DNA of 64,000 nucleotides, taken from NCBI RefSeq assembly GCF_000375585.1, contig NZ_AQWP01000003.1:62172-126171 (forward strand). Direction: 5' to 3'. Within the stretch, counting starts at the first letter, position 1, and each line of letters starts with the position of its first letter. Origin of the DNA: Sinorhizobium meliloti 4H41. Lineage in GTDB: Bacteria; Pseudomonadota; Alphaproteobacteria; Rhizobiales; Rhizobiaceae. Below are positions 25,645 to 33,351 of the stretch, in pieces. A program made the position numbers and the translations under genes. Below the pieces are notes generated by a model that was given only the letters and a program-made list of their open reading frames with translations, was not told where the DNA came from and made no database searches.

Positions 25645-25968
25645 ATGCACGAAGAGCTCAAGATATACCGTCTGTCGCCGCTCGCCGAGCCCGACGATCC
25701 CAACTGGCAGAATGCCAGCTACCAGGGCGAGGTCGTGGTGGCGGCAAGGTCGAGCGGCGATGCCCGCATCGTCGCAAGCGAGGCGGAGCTCGATTTCCTC
25801 GAGATCGACGCCAAGCCGGCGGAAGGGGTGACGACCGACATGGCCAGCGCGTTTCGCAGCGAGAAGCTCTACACCGTGGTCGAGGAGGGGCCAGCCCCCG
25901 ACGGCACGCAACGCGGCGTGCTGCGCGGCGAGGTGAGCGTCGCCAACATCATCTCGACGCAGCTTTAA
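25645..25968 (+). CDS. Conserved-looking hypothetical protein, 107 residues
   Basis: A soluble, acidic protein with no signal peptide or helix (MHEELKIYRLSPLAEPDDPN at the start, VLRGEVSVANIISTQL at the end). I do not recognise a domain. It follows the small membrane protein gene after three bases and shares its stress-type promoter. The beta-rich pattern (EVVVAARSSGDARIVASEAE) suggests a small beta-sandwich or barrel, but this is a guess. Confidence 0.65.
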   Translation: MHEELKIYRLSPLAEPDDPNWQNASYQGEVVVAARSSGDARIVASEAELDFLEIDAKPAEGVTTDMASAFRSEKLYTVVEEGPAPDGTQRGVLRGEVSVANIISTQL

Positions 25969-25984
25969 CGCACCAATTCACGAG

Positions 25985-27961
25985 TCACAGGCCGAACGGG
26001 AACGTATCCGGCACGCCCGTTTTTATGTGGTCCGCGCCGAGCGGTTCGACCGGTGTCGTCTGATCGAACCAGACGAAGGCGTCGAACTGCCGGGGCAGCG
26101 AGGCGTGGGCATAGTGGCTGAAGCGTTCCGTGTCCGGCCGGTAGATCACGCCGATGAAGCGCTCGAGCCTCGGCTTGAGGAGACCGTCGCGCAGACGCGC
26201 GTGGCGTGCGAAGTCGATGAGGAAGCGCTCGACCCCTGAGTCGTGCATCATGCGCTCGTAGCTTCCTTCGAGCGACGGCCGGATCGGCTTCACCTCCATT
26301 TCGCCGTCCCAATCGCTTGCGGCAGCCACATGACCACCATGCGTGCCGAAGCCGATCAGCGCTGCCTGATCGCCAAACCGCTCGCGGCAGAGCTGACCGA
26401 TGTTCAACTCCTCGCGGGCCGTGCCCATGTCGGTATGGCGGGCATCGCCGATATGGGAATTGTGCGCCCACACCACCGCCTTCGAGCGAGCGCCGCGTGC
26501 ATTCAACAGATGCTCGAGCGTCGCGAACATATGGGTGTCGCGCATGTTCCAGGAGTCGGCCCCGGCATAATACATGATGCGGTAATACCGCTCGGCCGAG
26601 GCAACGAGGCGCGCGTTCTGCACCGCGTCGAGAAGCTCGTCGCCGCTGTCGCGCCCGGCTTCGAGCTGCCTCTCCAGGAGTTCGCGGCATTGCTTGACGA
26701 CGGCCTCTTCGCATTTGCGGAAGCCCGCGGTCATGGCCGCACGGCCATAGGTCGACGGCTCGTTCTGCCAGGGGGTCAGGCAACCGTAGCGCTCGCGGGC
26801 GACCGCGGCGGCCTCGGGATCGGTCTCATCGAGATACCGGAGAACCGCGGCAATGGAGCCGCGCATATTGTAGATGTCCAGGCCGTAGAAGCCGGCCCGG
26901 CCGGACAAGCCCCTGCGGCCGTTATGTTCGCGCATCCACTCGACGAAATCCATGACTTCGCGGTTGCGCCACATCCAGGTCGGGAACCGCTGGAACGGCG
27001 CGTCGAGACGCATGCCTTGCGTTCGATGTCGGACATAGCGGTCGACCGCCGCCGCATCCGGCCAATCCGCTTCCACCGCCACGATCGTGAACCCGTGTTC
27101 CTCGATCAGGCGACGCGTGATGGCTGCGCGGGCGCGGTAGAATTCCGACGTGCCGTGGCTTGCCTCTCCGAGCAGCACGACCCGCCGCCCGGCAAAGCGA
27201 TCGAAAAGCCGCCCGAAGGCAGGATCGTCGAGATCGGGCAGCGGCTCGGCCGCCTCTGCAACCATCTCGGGCAGCGTGGGCGCCGGTCTGACCCCTGCCC
27301 GGGATTGAACCCGCTCCTCATGCCAGCCATATTCGCCGACGAGCGGCACGAATCTGACCCCGCCGAGGTCCTGCTCCTCGAACGTCGTGGCGTTGACGCG
27401 CGTGACCTTCAGCAGCCGCTGCTCCTCCGGGGGGCCGACGGGTATGACGAGATGGCCGCCGAGGTCGAGCTGCTCCTTGAGCGCATGCGGTATCTCGGGA
27501 CCTCCGGCAGCGACCAATATGGCGGTGAACGGTCCAGTCTCGGGCCAGCCGGCCGTGCCGTCGCCGACACGCACATCGATATTGCCGTAACCGAGCTCGG
27601 CAAATCGTCTCCGGGCGACCTCGGCGAGGCCGGCATGGCGCTCGATCGTATAGACATGTGCCGCGATCCGGCTCAGCACCGCCGCCGCATAACCGGATCC
27701 GGTCCCGATTTCGAGCACCGTATCGCCCGGCTGGACTTCGGCGCGTTCGATCATCAGCGCCACGATATAGGGCTGCGAGATGGTCTGGCCATGGCTGATC
27801 GAGAGGGCCGAATCCTCATAGGCGAATTCCTCGAAGCCCGGATCGACGAATGCCTCCCGCGGGACGACGCCCATCGCCTCGACGACGTATCTGTCCCTTA
27901 TTCCCCGTCGCGAGAGATGCGACGTGATCATCCGTTCGCGGGCGCGGGAAAAATCAGTCAT
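25985..27961 (-). CDS. Protein-L-isoaspartate O-methyltransferase fused to erythromycin-esterase-like domain
   Basis: A 658-residue two-domain protein. Residues 1 to about 215 are a complete Pcm: it methylates isoaspartyl residues in damaged proteins using SAM (AMGVVPREAFVDPG, the SAM motif TVLEIGTGSGYAAAVL, and GGHLVIPVG). The rest is an erythromycin-esterase/succinoglycan-type hydrolase domain with VVLLGEASHGTSEFYRAR, VEADWPDA and WAHNSHIGDARHTDMG, where the histidines and glutamates form the presumed catalytic site. The ATG at 27961 follows GGAAGG. The esterase half is likely a cellular hydrolase rather than a resistance enzyme. It lies 159 bases after the glycine-zipper gene and might share its stress promoter. 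Confidence 0.9.
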   Translation of the reverse strand: MTDFSRARERMITSHLSRRGIRDRYVVEAMGVVPREAFVDPGFEEFAYEDSALSISHGQTISQPYIVALMIERAEVQPGDTVLEIGTGSGYAAAVLSRIAAHVYTIERHAGLAEVARRRFAELGYGNIDVRVGDGTAGWPETGPFTAILVAAGGPEIPHALKEQLDLGGHLVIPVGPPEEQRLLKVTRVNATTFEEQDLGGVRFVPLVGEYGWHEERVQSRAGVRPAPTLPEMVAEAAEPLPDLDDPAFGRLFDRFAGRRVVLLGEASHGTSEFYRARAAITRRLIEEHGFTIVAVEADWPDAAAVDRYVRHRTQGMRLDAPFQRFPTWMWRNREVMDFVEWMREHNGRRGLSGRAGFYGLDIYNMRGSIAAVLRYLDETDPEAAAVARERYGCLTPWQNEPSTYGRAAMTAGFRKCEEAVVKQCRELLERQLEAGRDSGDELLDAVQNARLVASAERYYRIMYYAGADSWNMRDTHMFATLEHLLNARGARSKAVVWAHNSHIGDARHTDMGTAREELNIGQLCRERFGDQAALIGFGTHGGHVAAASDWDGEMEVKPIRPSLEGSYERMMHDSGVERFLIDFARHARLRDGLLKPRLERFIGVIYRPDTERFSHYAHASLPRQFDAFVWFDQTTPVEPLGADHIKTGVPDTFPFGL

Positions 27962-28120
27962 GGCGGAAGCCTTCCTTGCGTTTCGTCGCAACCGCCGCGC
28001 CAGATCGTGGCATTGTTTCGCCAAGGGGCGTGGTGACCTGGCTCCTTTCGGGCGGCCGGGTTGCTTTGCGGACCCTGACGGCAGCGTCAGCCGTGCCGCG
28101 GCAGCGGCACCTCCCTTTCG

Positions 28121-28726
28121 CTACAACGCCGGTCGGCTGAGGCGTTCGCGTTCGCGCTCGATCTCGTCGAGGCTATAGGGACCGGAGGCGGTGTCGAACC
28201 GGGTCCAGCCATCCTCCGTATAGGCGCGGCGCCGGACCGATATGTCGACGGCAGCGCGATTTCTTAAAATCCCGTCCGCCTGCGCGACCAGGGGCTCCTC
28301 GGTCCTGACCACCACCAACGTACCGCCTCGGCGCACGCCCTCGGCGTAAAGATGCGCATCCTCCTCCTCGATCCCGGAATCGGTGAGCGAGCCGATGATG
28401 CCGCCGGCCGCACCTCCGGCGAGAGCGCCGGCCGCCGCGCCTGCGGCGGTCGACGCCAGCCACCCAGCCGCGACCACGGGTCCGACCCCAGGTATGGCCA
28501 TCAGGCCCAGGCCGGTCAAAAGCCCCAGCGTGCCGCCGCCCACGGCGCCCAGACTCGCACCTGCTTCGGCACCGCTCTCGGCACCGGAGCCGTCGCCCGA
28601 ATAGCGGTCGCCCGCATTGTTGGCGACGATGCTTATATCTTCGGAAGGAAACCCTGCCGCCTCCAGATCGCTCACGGCCCCTCGGGCTACCCCGTAATCG
28701 TCAAACAGCCCTGCCACGGTTCTCAT
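28121..28726 (-). CDS. General-stress-protein-17M-like glycine-zipper protein
   Basis: A 201-residue protein. The N-terminus (TVAGLFDDYGVARGAVSDLE, FPSEDISIVAN) resembles the YflT/general stress protein 17M domain. The centre is a long Gly/Ala-rich glycine zipper (GAVGGGTLGLLTGLGLMAIPG to AGGIIGS) that probably inserts in a membrane. The end is a second mixed domain. It starts 18 bases after the PepSY-like gene stop, so the two are an operon under the promoter at 29081. The function is unknown; the family is associated with general stress. Confidence 0.8.
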   Translation of the reverse strand: MRTVAGLFDDYGVARGAVSDLEAAGFPSEDISIVANNAGDRYSGDGSGAESGAEAGASLGAVGGGTLGLLTGLGLMAIPGVGPVVAAGWLASTAAGAAAGALAGGAAGGIIGSLTDSGIEEEDAHLYAEGVRRGGTLVVVRTEEPLVAQADGILRNRAAVDISVRRRAYTEDGWTRFDTASGPYSLDEIERERERLSRPAL

Positions 28727-28744
28727 CGTCTTCTTCCTTGATCT

Positions 28745-29047
28745 CTAAAGCGCGACTACGTTGCCCTGAAAATCGAGAGCGACGGAAACGGATTTGCCGT
28801 CCTTCATCGCGGTTGCCCGCCAGATACCCTCGTCGTCGAGCTTCAGCTCCTTGACGTCCGAGTAGCCCGCCTCCTGCATCCGTTCCAGTGCCTGGGCTTC
28901 GGTGAAGCTGTTCTTGCCGGGGACAGGTGCCGTCGGGTTCTGCGTGTCGGGAGTGGCAATGGCCGGGGTATTGCCGGCCGTCTGCGCGAAGGCCGGTCCT
29001 GCGGCAGCGTTCAACAGTACCGCAACGCCGAAGACGATGTTCTTCAT
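28745..29047 (-). CDS. Secreted PepSY-domain protein
   Basis: A 100-residue protein with a signal peptide (MKNIVFGVAVLLNAAAGPAF, cleavage after AFA) and a PepSY-like domain (FTEAQALERMQEAGYSDVKE, then GIWRATAMKDGKSVSVALDF). PepSY domains occur in periplasmic inhibitor or lipoprotein-like roles. First gene of a unit with the glycine-zipper protein, 34 bases after a stress-type promoter. Confidence 0.82.
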   Translation of the reverse strand: MKNIVFGVAVLLNAAAGPAFAQTAGNTPAIATPDTQNPTAPVPGKNSFTEAQALERMQEAGYSDVKELKLDDEGIWRATAMKDGKSVSVALDFQGNVVAL

Positions 29048-29080
29048 GGCCTTTCCTCTCGAGCCTCAACCGGCCAACCA

Positions 29081-29105
29081 AACCGTCCGGGCCGGATTTG
29101 GTTCC
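29081..29105 (-). promoter_or_regulatory. General-stress (RpoE2/EcfG) promoter for the PepSY gene
   Basis: Minus strand GGAAC (29105-29101), 18 bases, TT (29082-29081). Divergent from the plus-strand promoter at 29171. Confidence 0.68.
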
Positions 29106-29170
29106 GCCGGCAGCCGCCGGCATTATGGGAAGGAAAGCGGGCCGGGCGCCCCGGCTTTGAAGGTCCGGAC

Positions 29171-29196
29171 GGAACTTTTATCGCCCTTCCCCGGTT
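29171..29196 (+). promoter_or_regulatory. General-stress (RpoE2/EcfG) promoter for the gene at 29243
   Basis: GGAAC (29171-29175), 19 bases ending in GG, TT (29195-29196), 47 bases before the ATG. Confidence 0.68.
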
Positions 29197-29242
29197 GCAT
29201 CCGCTCTGCTGCCGGTTTCGGTACAGCGCTGGAGGATGCGAG

Positions 29243-29389
29243 ATGGCTACGAACGTAAAGGACGGCAAGACCGCCAAGAGCTCGAAAGGGACGCATGGCG
29301 GGAATCGTGCAGGCGATCAGGCGAAGAAGGACGACGTCAAGAAAAGCAGCCAAGCGGCCGGCAAGGATCCGAACCGGAACAGCCGCTGA
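29243..29389 (+). CDS. Small lysine-rich hydrophilic protein
   Basis: A 48-residue basic, glycine-rich protein with no hydrophobic segment (KDGKTAKSSKGTHGGNRAGD). It looks disordered, like small stress-induced proteins of rhizobia. The ATG is nine bases after GGAGG (ggagg-atgcgag). The in-frame ATG at 29195 lies right at the predicted promoter and is rejected. It is followed after 49 bases by a DUF1328 gene on the same strand. Confidence 0.68.
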   Translation: MATNVKDGKTAKSSKGTHGGNRAGDQAKKDDVKKSSQAAGKDPNRNSR

Positions 29390-29438
29390 ACGGCTGGCAC
29401 GACGACCACGAGGCAGGAACTGAACGGAAGGAGCGATT

Positions 29439-29612
29439 ATGCTGAAGTGGGCACTGATTTTCTTCGTCATTTCACTGATGGCCGGGTTCCTCGGATTTTC
29501 CGGCGTTTCGGCCGCGACGGCGGGGATCGCGAAGATACTCTTCTACATTGCGGTTGTAATCTTCCTCGTATTCCTCGTACTGGCACTGGCCGTCGGAGGT
29601 GCCGTGACCTGA
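29439..29612 (+). CDS. DUF1328/YtjA-family small membrane protein
   Basis: A 57-residue protein, [20 protein letters not shown] at the start, with two hydrophobic helices (about 4-24 and 30-53). This is the UPF0391/YtjA family, which occurs widely and is often stress-induced; its function is unknown. The ribosome site AAGGAG lies eight bases before the ATG. It probably shares the promoter at 29171. Confidence 0.85.
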   Translation: MLKWALIFFVISLMAGFLGFSGVSAATAGIAKILFYIAVVIFLVFLVLALAVGGAVT

Positions 29613-29621
29613 GCCTGTTGG

Positions 29622-29840
29622 GATTCGGCCGCCCGCGGCGGCTTGTTTGATCGCCTCGTCCCTGTGCTCGTCACAGGGGTGCAGCCAGACCAAGTCCTTG
29701 GGCTGAAAGAGCGCTTCCCGCGCCGCAGACGCGGCGCTGCTGGATCCCTGTGACGAGCACGGAGATGAGGATGAGGAGAGGTTGCAGTCCTCCGAAAAGT
29801 TCCTGCAGCGCCGCGCGTCTTCGGAGGTCGCTGTAGCACT
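29622..29840. repeat. Dispersed intergenic repeat, family B, copy 1
   Basis: About 220 bases closely similar to 61494-61720. Shared parts include CCCGCGGCGGCTTGTTTGAT, CCTTGGGCTGAAAGAGCG, CTTCCCGCGCCGC, TTGCAGTCCTCCG and the end GTCGCTGTAGCACT. The composition and palindromes resemble rhizobial intergenic mosaic elements. It contains no gene; short open frames inside are by-products. The 326-base gap 29613-29938 consists of this repeat and the terminator beside it. Confidence 0.75.
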
Positions 29841-29872
29841 CCGTCTCACAGCCGTCCGGAATGCGCGGTCTC

Positions 29873-29916
29873 AATTAAAAGGCGTTTCACTGCTTCAATG
29901 AAGCAGTGAAACGCCT
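29873..29916 (-). terminator. Strong intrinsic terminator for the gene at 29939
   Basis: Two perfect 18-base arms (29880-29897 and 29899-29916, inner bases CACTGCTTCA and TGAAGCAGTG) meet across one base. On the minus strand the stem is followed by TTTTAATT. It begins 22 bases after the stop of the minus-strand gene at 29939. Confidence 0.85.
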
Positions 29917-29938
29917 CGGGAACACAATACTGCTGCGG

Positions 29939-30178
29939 TCAGTGCAAGCTCTTGGAGTGACTGCGCAACATTGATCTTGCCTCCATCGCCGAACTCGGCC
30001 GCATGGCTGCAACATATTGCTCGGTCAGCTCCAACATGGCGAGCGCGATTTCCTGCCATGACCAGCCCGCTTCCTCGGCCAGCGCGGTAAAGACCAGGAA
30101 CTCGTCCTCCATTGCGCGCTGACACTCAAGCTCCCGGCTGTTTTGCTGGGTGTGGATGGTGGGGCTGATGACAGGCAT
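29939..30178 (-). CDS. Small hypothetical protein
   Basis: A 79-residue, mostly helical soluble protein (ECQRAMEDEFLVFTALAEEA, then WQEIALAMLELTEQYVAAM). I do not recognise a family. The ATG at 30178 follows GGGAGGA; the longer frame from 30211 has no such site. It has its own intrinsic terminator and a stress-type promoter about 118 bases upstream, with a fragment of repeat family B in the leader. Confidence 0.65.
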   Translation of the reverse strand: MPVISPTIHTQQNSRELECQRAMEDEFLVFTALAEEAGWSWQEIALAMLELTEQYVAAMRPSSAMEARSMLRSHSKSLH

Positions 30179-30206
30179 ATGCTCCTCCCTCAGCGGCGCA
30201 TCGATA

Positions 30207-30233
30207 GACACGCGCAGTCGCTGTAGCGCTTTG
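30207..30233. repeat. Fragment of repeat family B
   Basis: AGACACGCGCAGTCGCTGTA, continuing GCGCTTTG, matches the end of the family B copy at 61694-61720 with small gaps. It lies in the presumed 5' leader of the gene at 29939. Confidence 0.45.
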
Positions 30234-30295
30234 TTTTACCTAATGTTTCCGCCCTTCGCTTCGGCTTCGGGCGCTCATGCGGTAGCTGCCAGACA

Positions 30296-30321
30296 AACGC
30301 CATGACGTGGCCGGCGGTTCC
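30296..30321 (-). promoter_or_regulatory. General-stress (RpoE2/EcfG) promoter candidate for the gene at 29939
   Basis: Minus strand GGAAC (30321-30317), 19 bases, TT (30297-30296). Divergent from the promoter at 30413. Confidence 0.5.
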
Positions 30322-30412
30322 ATCACGTTCGCACCTTGGTGCTTCCCGGCTAAAATGGCGGACCCAAAGTGCGGGGGCGCGAGGGGATGCAATCCCACAC
30401 CTTAGGGCAAGC

Positions 30413-30437
30413 GGAACTTCCGAAAGACTGGCGTGTT
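30413..30437 (+). promoter_or_regulatory. General-stress (RpoE2/EcfG) promoter for the nucleotidyltransferase operon
   Basis: GGAAC (30413-30417), 18 bases, TT (30436-30437), 24 bases before the ATG at 30462. Confidence 0.6.
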
Positions 30438-30461
30438 GTCAGGGAAGTCTCGTTCACTTGG

Positions 30462-31289
30462 ATGACCAGCATGACGTCAATGCCCCCGCGCTCCCCTTCG
30501 GAACACCCGTCCGAGCCGCTCGCGCTGCCGCGTCTCGTCGACGAGGAGGCCGAAGCATTCGTTGCCGAGGCGATTGCCGAGCTGGGCCGGTCGCAAATTC
30601 CGTTCCTGATCGCGGGCACCTTCGCCGTCAGCGCCCATACCGGCATTTCGAGGCCAACCAAGGATCTCGACGTCTTCTGCAAGCCCGGCGATTACACCCG
30701 CATCCTCAATCATTTCAAGTCCCTCGGATACGCCGTCGAAATCGAGGACGATCGATGGCTAGGCAAGGTCTTCAAGGGAAAATCCTTCTTCGACGTCATC
30801 TTCTCCTCGCCTAACGGAACCATGATGGTCACCGACGCCTGGTTCGCCAATGCTCTGTTGACAGAGATCGGTGCCTCCACCTGTGCGATCGTCGCGCCGA
30901 CGGAACTCGTCTGGTCCAAGTCCTTCATCCAGCTTCGCCACCGCTACGACGGCGCCGACGTCGCGCACCTGATCCTGAAGGCACATGACCGAATCGATTG
31001 GGCAAGATTGCTCGGATACATGGAAGCGCACTGGGAGGTCCTGCTCATCCACCTCCTGAACTTCCGATGGATCTATCCCTCCGAGCGCGACAAGGTCCCG
31101 CTCTGGCTGATGGACGAGCTTTTGAGCAGGCTGGCGGCGCAGAGAGACCTCCCAGTGCCCCTGACGAAGATCTGTCGCGGCCGGATGTACTCGCGGCCCG
31201 ACTACGAAATCGATGTGAAGGAATGGGGTTTCGCCGATGTCGGAGGCGACGCCGACGTCAGCGCAGAAACTGAGGATACGGAGTCATGA
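30462..31289 (+). CDS. Nucleotidyltransferase-fold protein
   Basis: A 275-residue protein with the minimal nucleotidyltransferase pattern: FLIAGTFAVSAHTGISRPTK followed by DLDVF, which supplies the metal-binding acidic pair, as in MNT/AbiEii-type enzymes. The C-terminal half is helical (DGADVAHLILKAHDRIDWAR). The substrate is unknown. The start is uncertain: ATGs at 30462, 30471 and 30480 are all possible, none with a strong site; upstream starts would precede the predicted promoter. Its stop overlaps the metallophosphoesterase start by ATGA, so the two proteins are made together and probably act on the same substrate. Confidence 0.78.
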   Translation: MTSMTSMPPRSPSEHPSEPLALPRLVDEEAEAFVAEAIAELGRSQIPFLIAGTFAVSAHTGISRPTKDLDVFCKPGDYTRILNHFKSLGYAVEIEDDRWLGKVFKGKSFFDVIFSSPNGTMMVTDAWFANALLTEIGASTCAIVAPTELVWSKSFIQLRHRYDGADVAHLILKAHDRIDWARLLGYMEAHWEVLLIHLLNFRWIYPSERDKVPLWLMDELLSRLAAQRDLPVPLTKICRGRMYSRPDYEIDVKEWGFADVGGDADVSAETEDTES

Positions 31290-31996
31290 GCAAGTTGAAG
31301 GTGGCCGCCGTGGCGGACCTGCATGTGAAGGAGGACCGATCGGTCTCCTATACCGACCTCTTTGCGGAAATCTCGCGCGCCGCGGACGTGCTCGTGATCG
31401 CCGGCGATCTGACGGATCTCGGCAAGCCTGCGGAGGCGGAGCTTCTCGCCGCCGACCTGAAGTCCTGCACGATCCCGGTCGTCGCCGTGCTCGGAAACCA
31501 TGATCATCAATGCGATGCCGTGGAGGAGGTTTCGTCGATCCTCGTCAGGGCGGGTGTGCATCTTCTCGACGGCCAGAGCGTCGAAATTTCAGGCGTCGGC
31601 TTCTGCGGAACCAAGGGTTTCATCGGCGGCTTCGGCCGGTATATGCTGGGCGCCTTTGGCGAAGCGGCGATAAAGACCATGGTCGGAACCAGCGTCGACG
31701 AAGCCATCCGGCTGGAGAACGCCTTGAGGGCTACCAGGGCGGAGCGCGCGCTCGTCGTTCTGCATTACGCGCCGATCCCTGAAACCGTTGCCGGAGAACC
31801 GAAGGAAATCTATCCGTTTCTCGGGTCGTCGCGGCTCGCGGAGACGATCGACCGCTTCAAGGTGAGCGCCGTCGTTCACGGCCATGCGCACAAGGGCGCC
31901 TATCAGGGGCAGACGCCCGGCGGCGCCCCCGTCTTCAACGTCGCCGCCCATGTGGAGAAACCGACGGGCAGGCCCTACGCCATGCTCGAACTCTGA
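31286..31996 (+). CDS. Calcineurin-like metallophosphoesterase
   Basis: A 236-residue phosphoesterase with all metal motifs: ADLH (Asp11, His13), AGDLTD, GNHD near 71 and HGHAHKG near 198. Enzymes of this fold hydrolyse nucleotides, cyclic nucleotides, phospholipids or protein phosphates. It is soluble. It is translationally coupled to the nucleotidyltransferase-fold gene and likely shares its stress-type promoter. The pairing suggests addition and removal of a nucleotide or phosphate, but this is inference. Confidence 0.86.
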   Translation: MSKLKVAAVADLHVKEDRSVSYTDLFAEISRAADVLVIAGDLTDLGKPAEAELLAADLKSCTIPVVAVLGNHDHQCDAVEEVSSILVRAGVHLLDGQSVEISGVGFCGTKGFIGGFGRYMLGAFGEAAIKTMVGTSVDEAIRLENALRATRAERALVVLHYAPIPETVAGEPKEIYPFLGSSRLAETIDRFKVSAVVHGHAHKGAYQGQTPGGAPVFNVAAHVEKPTGRPYAMLEL

Positions 31997-32003
31997 GCCG
32001 TTT

Positions 32004-32047
32004 CGGACCTTTTCAGGATAAGTGTGAAGCGGTTTTCGTCCGGAAGC
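32004..32047. repeat. Dispersed intergenic repeat, family C
   Basis: On the minus strand it reads TTCCGGACGAAAACCGCTTC, then ACACTTATCCTGAAAAG. A related stretch is found at 36698-36743 (ATTCCGGACGGAAAATTGCG, then TTTTCCTGAGG). Such TCCGGACGGAAAACCG elements are common between genes in Sinorhizobium. It lies between two convergent genes. Confidence 0.5.
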
Positions 32048-32069
32048 GCGCAGCTTCAAAGGAGTCCTG

Positions 32070-33239
32070 TTACGGCCTCAGGACGACCTTGATGCAGCCG
32101 TCCTTTCTTTCCGCGAAGGTCTTGTAGAGTTCGGGGCCGTCGTCGAGCCCGCCGCGGTGGGTCACCACGAAGGACGGATCGATCTCGCCCTTCCGGATGC
32201 GGTCCAGGAGCAAAGGCAAGTAACGCTGAACGGGGGTCTGGGCCATCCGAAGCGTCAGGCCGCGGTTGATCGCCGAACCGAGCGGCACCTTGTCGAGATA
32301 ACCGCCATAAACGCCGACGACGGAAACCGTGCCGAAATTCCTGCAGCAATGGATCGCCTGCCGCAATACATGCGGCCGGTCCGTTCCCATGAAGGTCGCC
32401 ACCTTCACGCGGTCGACAAGCGAATCCAGGCTTGCCCGGCTGTCGGCCTCCGTTCCCACGGCGTCGATGCAGGCATCTGCGCCCCGGCCACGGGTGATCT
32501 CCATGATCCGGTCATAGATATCCTCCGCCATGTAGTCGAGGGTCATGGCGCCGGCGGACTCCGCAAGCTTCAGGCGCTCCGCGATCGTATCGATGGCGAT
32601 GACCCGTTCGGCGCCGAGCAAAAAGGCTGACCGGATCGCCATCTGCCCGACTGGGCCGCAGCCCCAGATCGCAATCGTCTGCCCGGGCTCGATGTTGCAG
32701 AACTCCGCCGCCATGTATCCGGTGGGGAAAATATCGGAGAGGAAGAGCGCCTGCTCGTCCGTGAGTTCGTCGGGAACCTTGATGGGCCCGACATCGGCGT
32801 GCGGCACGCGCAGATACTCCGCCTGTCCGCCGCTATAGCCACCGAGGAGATGGGAGTAGCCAAAGAGGCCCGCGGGTGAATTGCCCCAGAGCTTCGCCGC
32901 CTTTTCCCGGTCGGGATTGGTTCGCTCGCAGGCGGAATAGAAGCCCTTCCGGCAGAAGAAGCACTCGCCGCAGGCGATGGTGAACGGAACGACCACCCGA
33001 TCGCCGACCTGCAGGCCGGTCGCGCCCTTGCCGACCTCCACGACCTCGCCCATGGTTTCATGGCCGAGGATGTCGCCATTCTCCATGGATGGAATGAGGC
33101 CGTGAAAAATATGAACGTCCGATCCGCAAATCGCACAGGCGGTGACCTTGATGACGGCGTCGCGGTCATCCTCGATCTTCGGATCGGGCACGCTCTCGCA
33201 ACGGATATCGCCTTTGCCGTGCCATGTCAGGGCTTTCAC
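32070..33239 (-). CDS. Zinc-dependent alcohol dehydrogenase, FDH-like
   Basis: A 389-residue medium-chain dehydrogenase. The catalytic zinc ligands are Cys38 in CAICGSDVH and GHET; the structural zinc site has the four cysteines of [15 protein letters not shown]. The Rossmann motif is IWGCGPVG. It resembles the glutathione-dependent formaldehyde dehydrogenase-like subgroup often annotated as threonine-dehydrogenase-like. It starts at GTG 33239 with AGGAG upstream; the open frame before it is not conserved. A stress-type promoter lies 72 bases upstream. Aldehyde or alcohol detoxification under stress is the likely role. Confidence 0.88.
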   Translation of the reverse strand: MKALTWHGKGDIRCESVPDPKIEDDRDAVIKVTACAICGSDVHIFHGLIPSMENGDILGHETMGEVVEVGKGATGLQVGDRVVVPFTIACGECFFCRKGFYSACERTNPDREKAAKLWGNSPAGLFGYSHLLGGYSGGQAEYLRVPHADVGPIKVPDELTDEQALFLSDIFPTGYMAAEFCNIEPGQTIAIWGCGPVGQMAIRSAFLLGAERVIAIDTIAERLKLAESAGAMTLDYMAEDIYDRIMEITRGRGADACIDAVGTEADSRASLDSLVDRVKVATFMGTDRPHVLRQAIHCCRNFGTVSVVGVYGGYLDKVPLGSAINRGLTLRMAQTPVQRYLPLLLDRIRKGEIDPSFVVTHRGGLDDGPELYKTFAERKDGCIKVVLRP

Positions 33240-33310
33240 GTCGGAGCTCCTTTTCGATCTTTGGAAGAAAAAGAAAAGGACGGGCGCTGCTCGTCCTTTC
33301 ATTTCTTCCA

Positions 33311-33335
33311 AACACGGAGCCCGGGCGGGTGTTCC
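33311..33335 (-). promoter_or_regulatory. General-stress (RpoE2/EcfG) promoter for the alcohol dehydrogenase
   Basis: Minus strand GGAAC (33335-33331), 18 bases, TT (33312-33311), about 72 bases before the GTG start. Confidence 0.65.
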
Positions 33336-33351
33336 CCTGGAGCCGGGGCGA

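Noticed and set aside
26243-28036. 597-residue open frame opposite the methyltransferase/esterase fusion
   Set aside because: Antisense by-product of biased codon use; the fusion protein has intact catalytic motifs.
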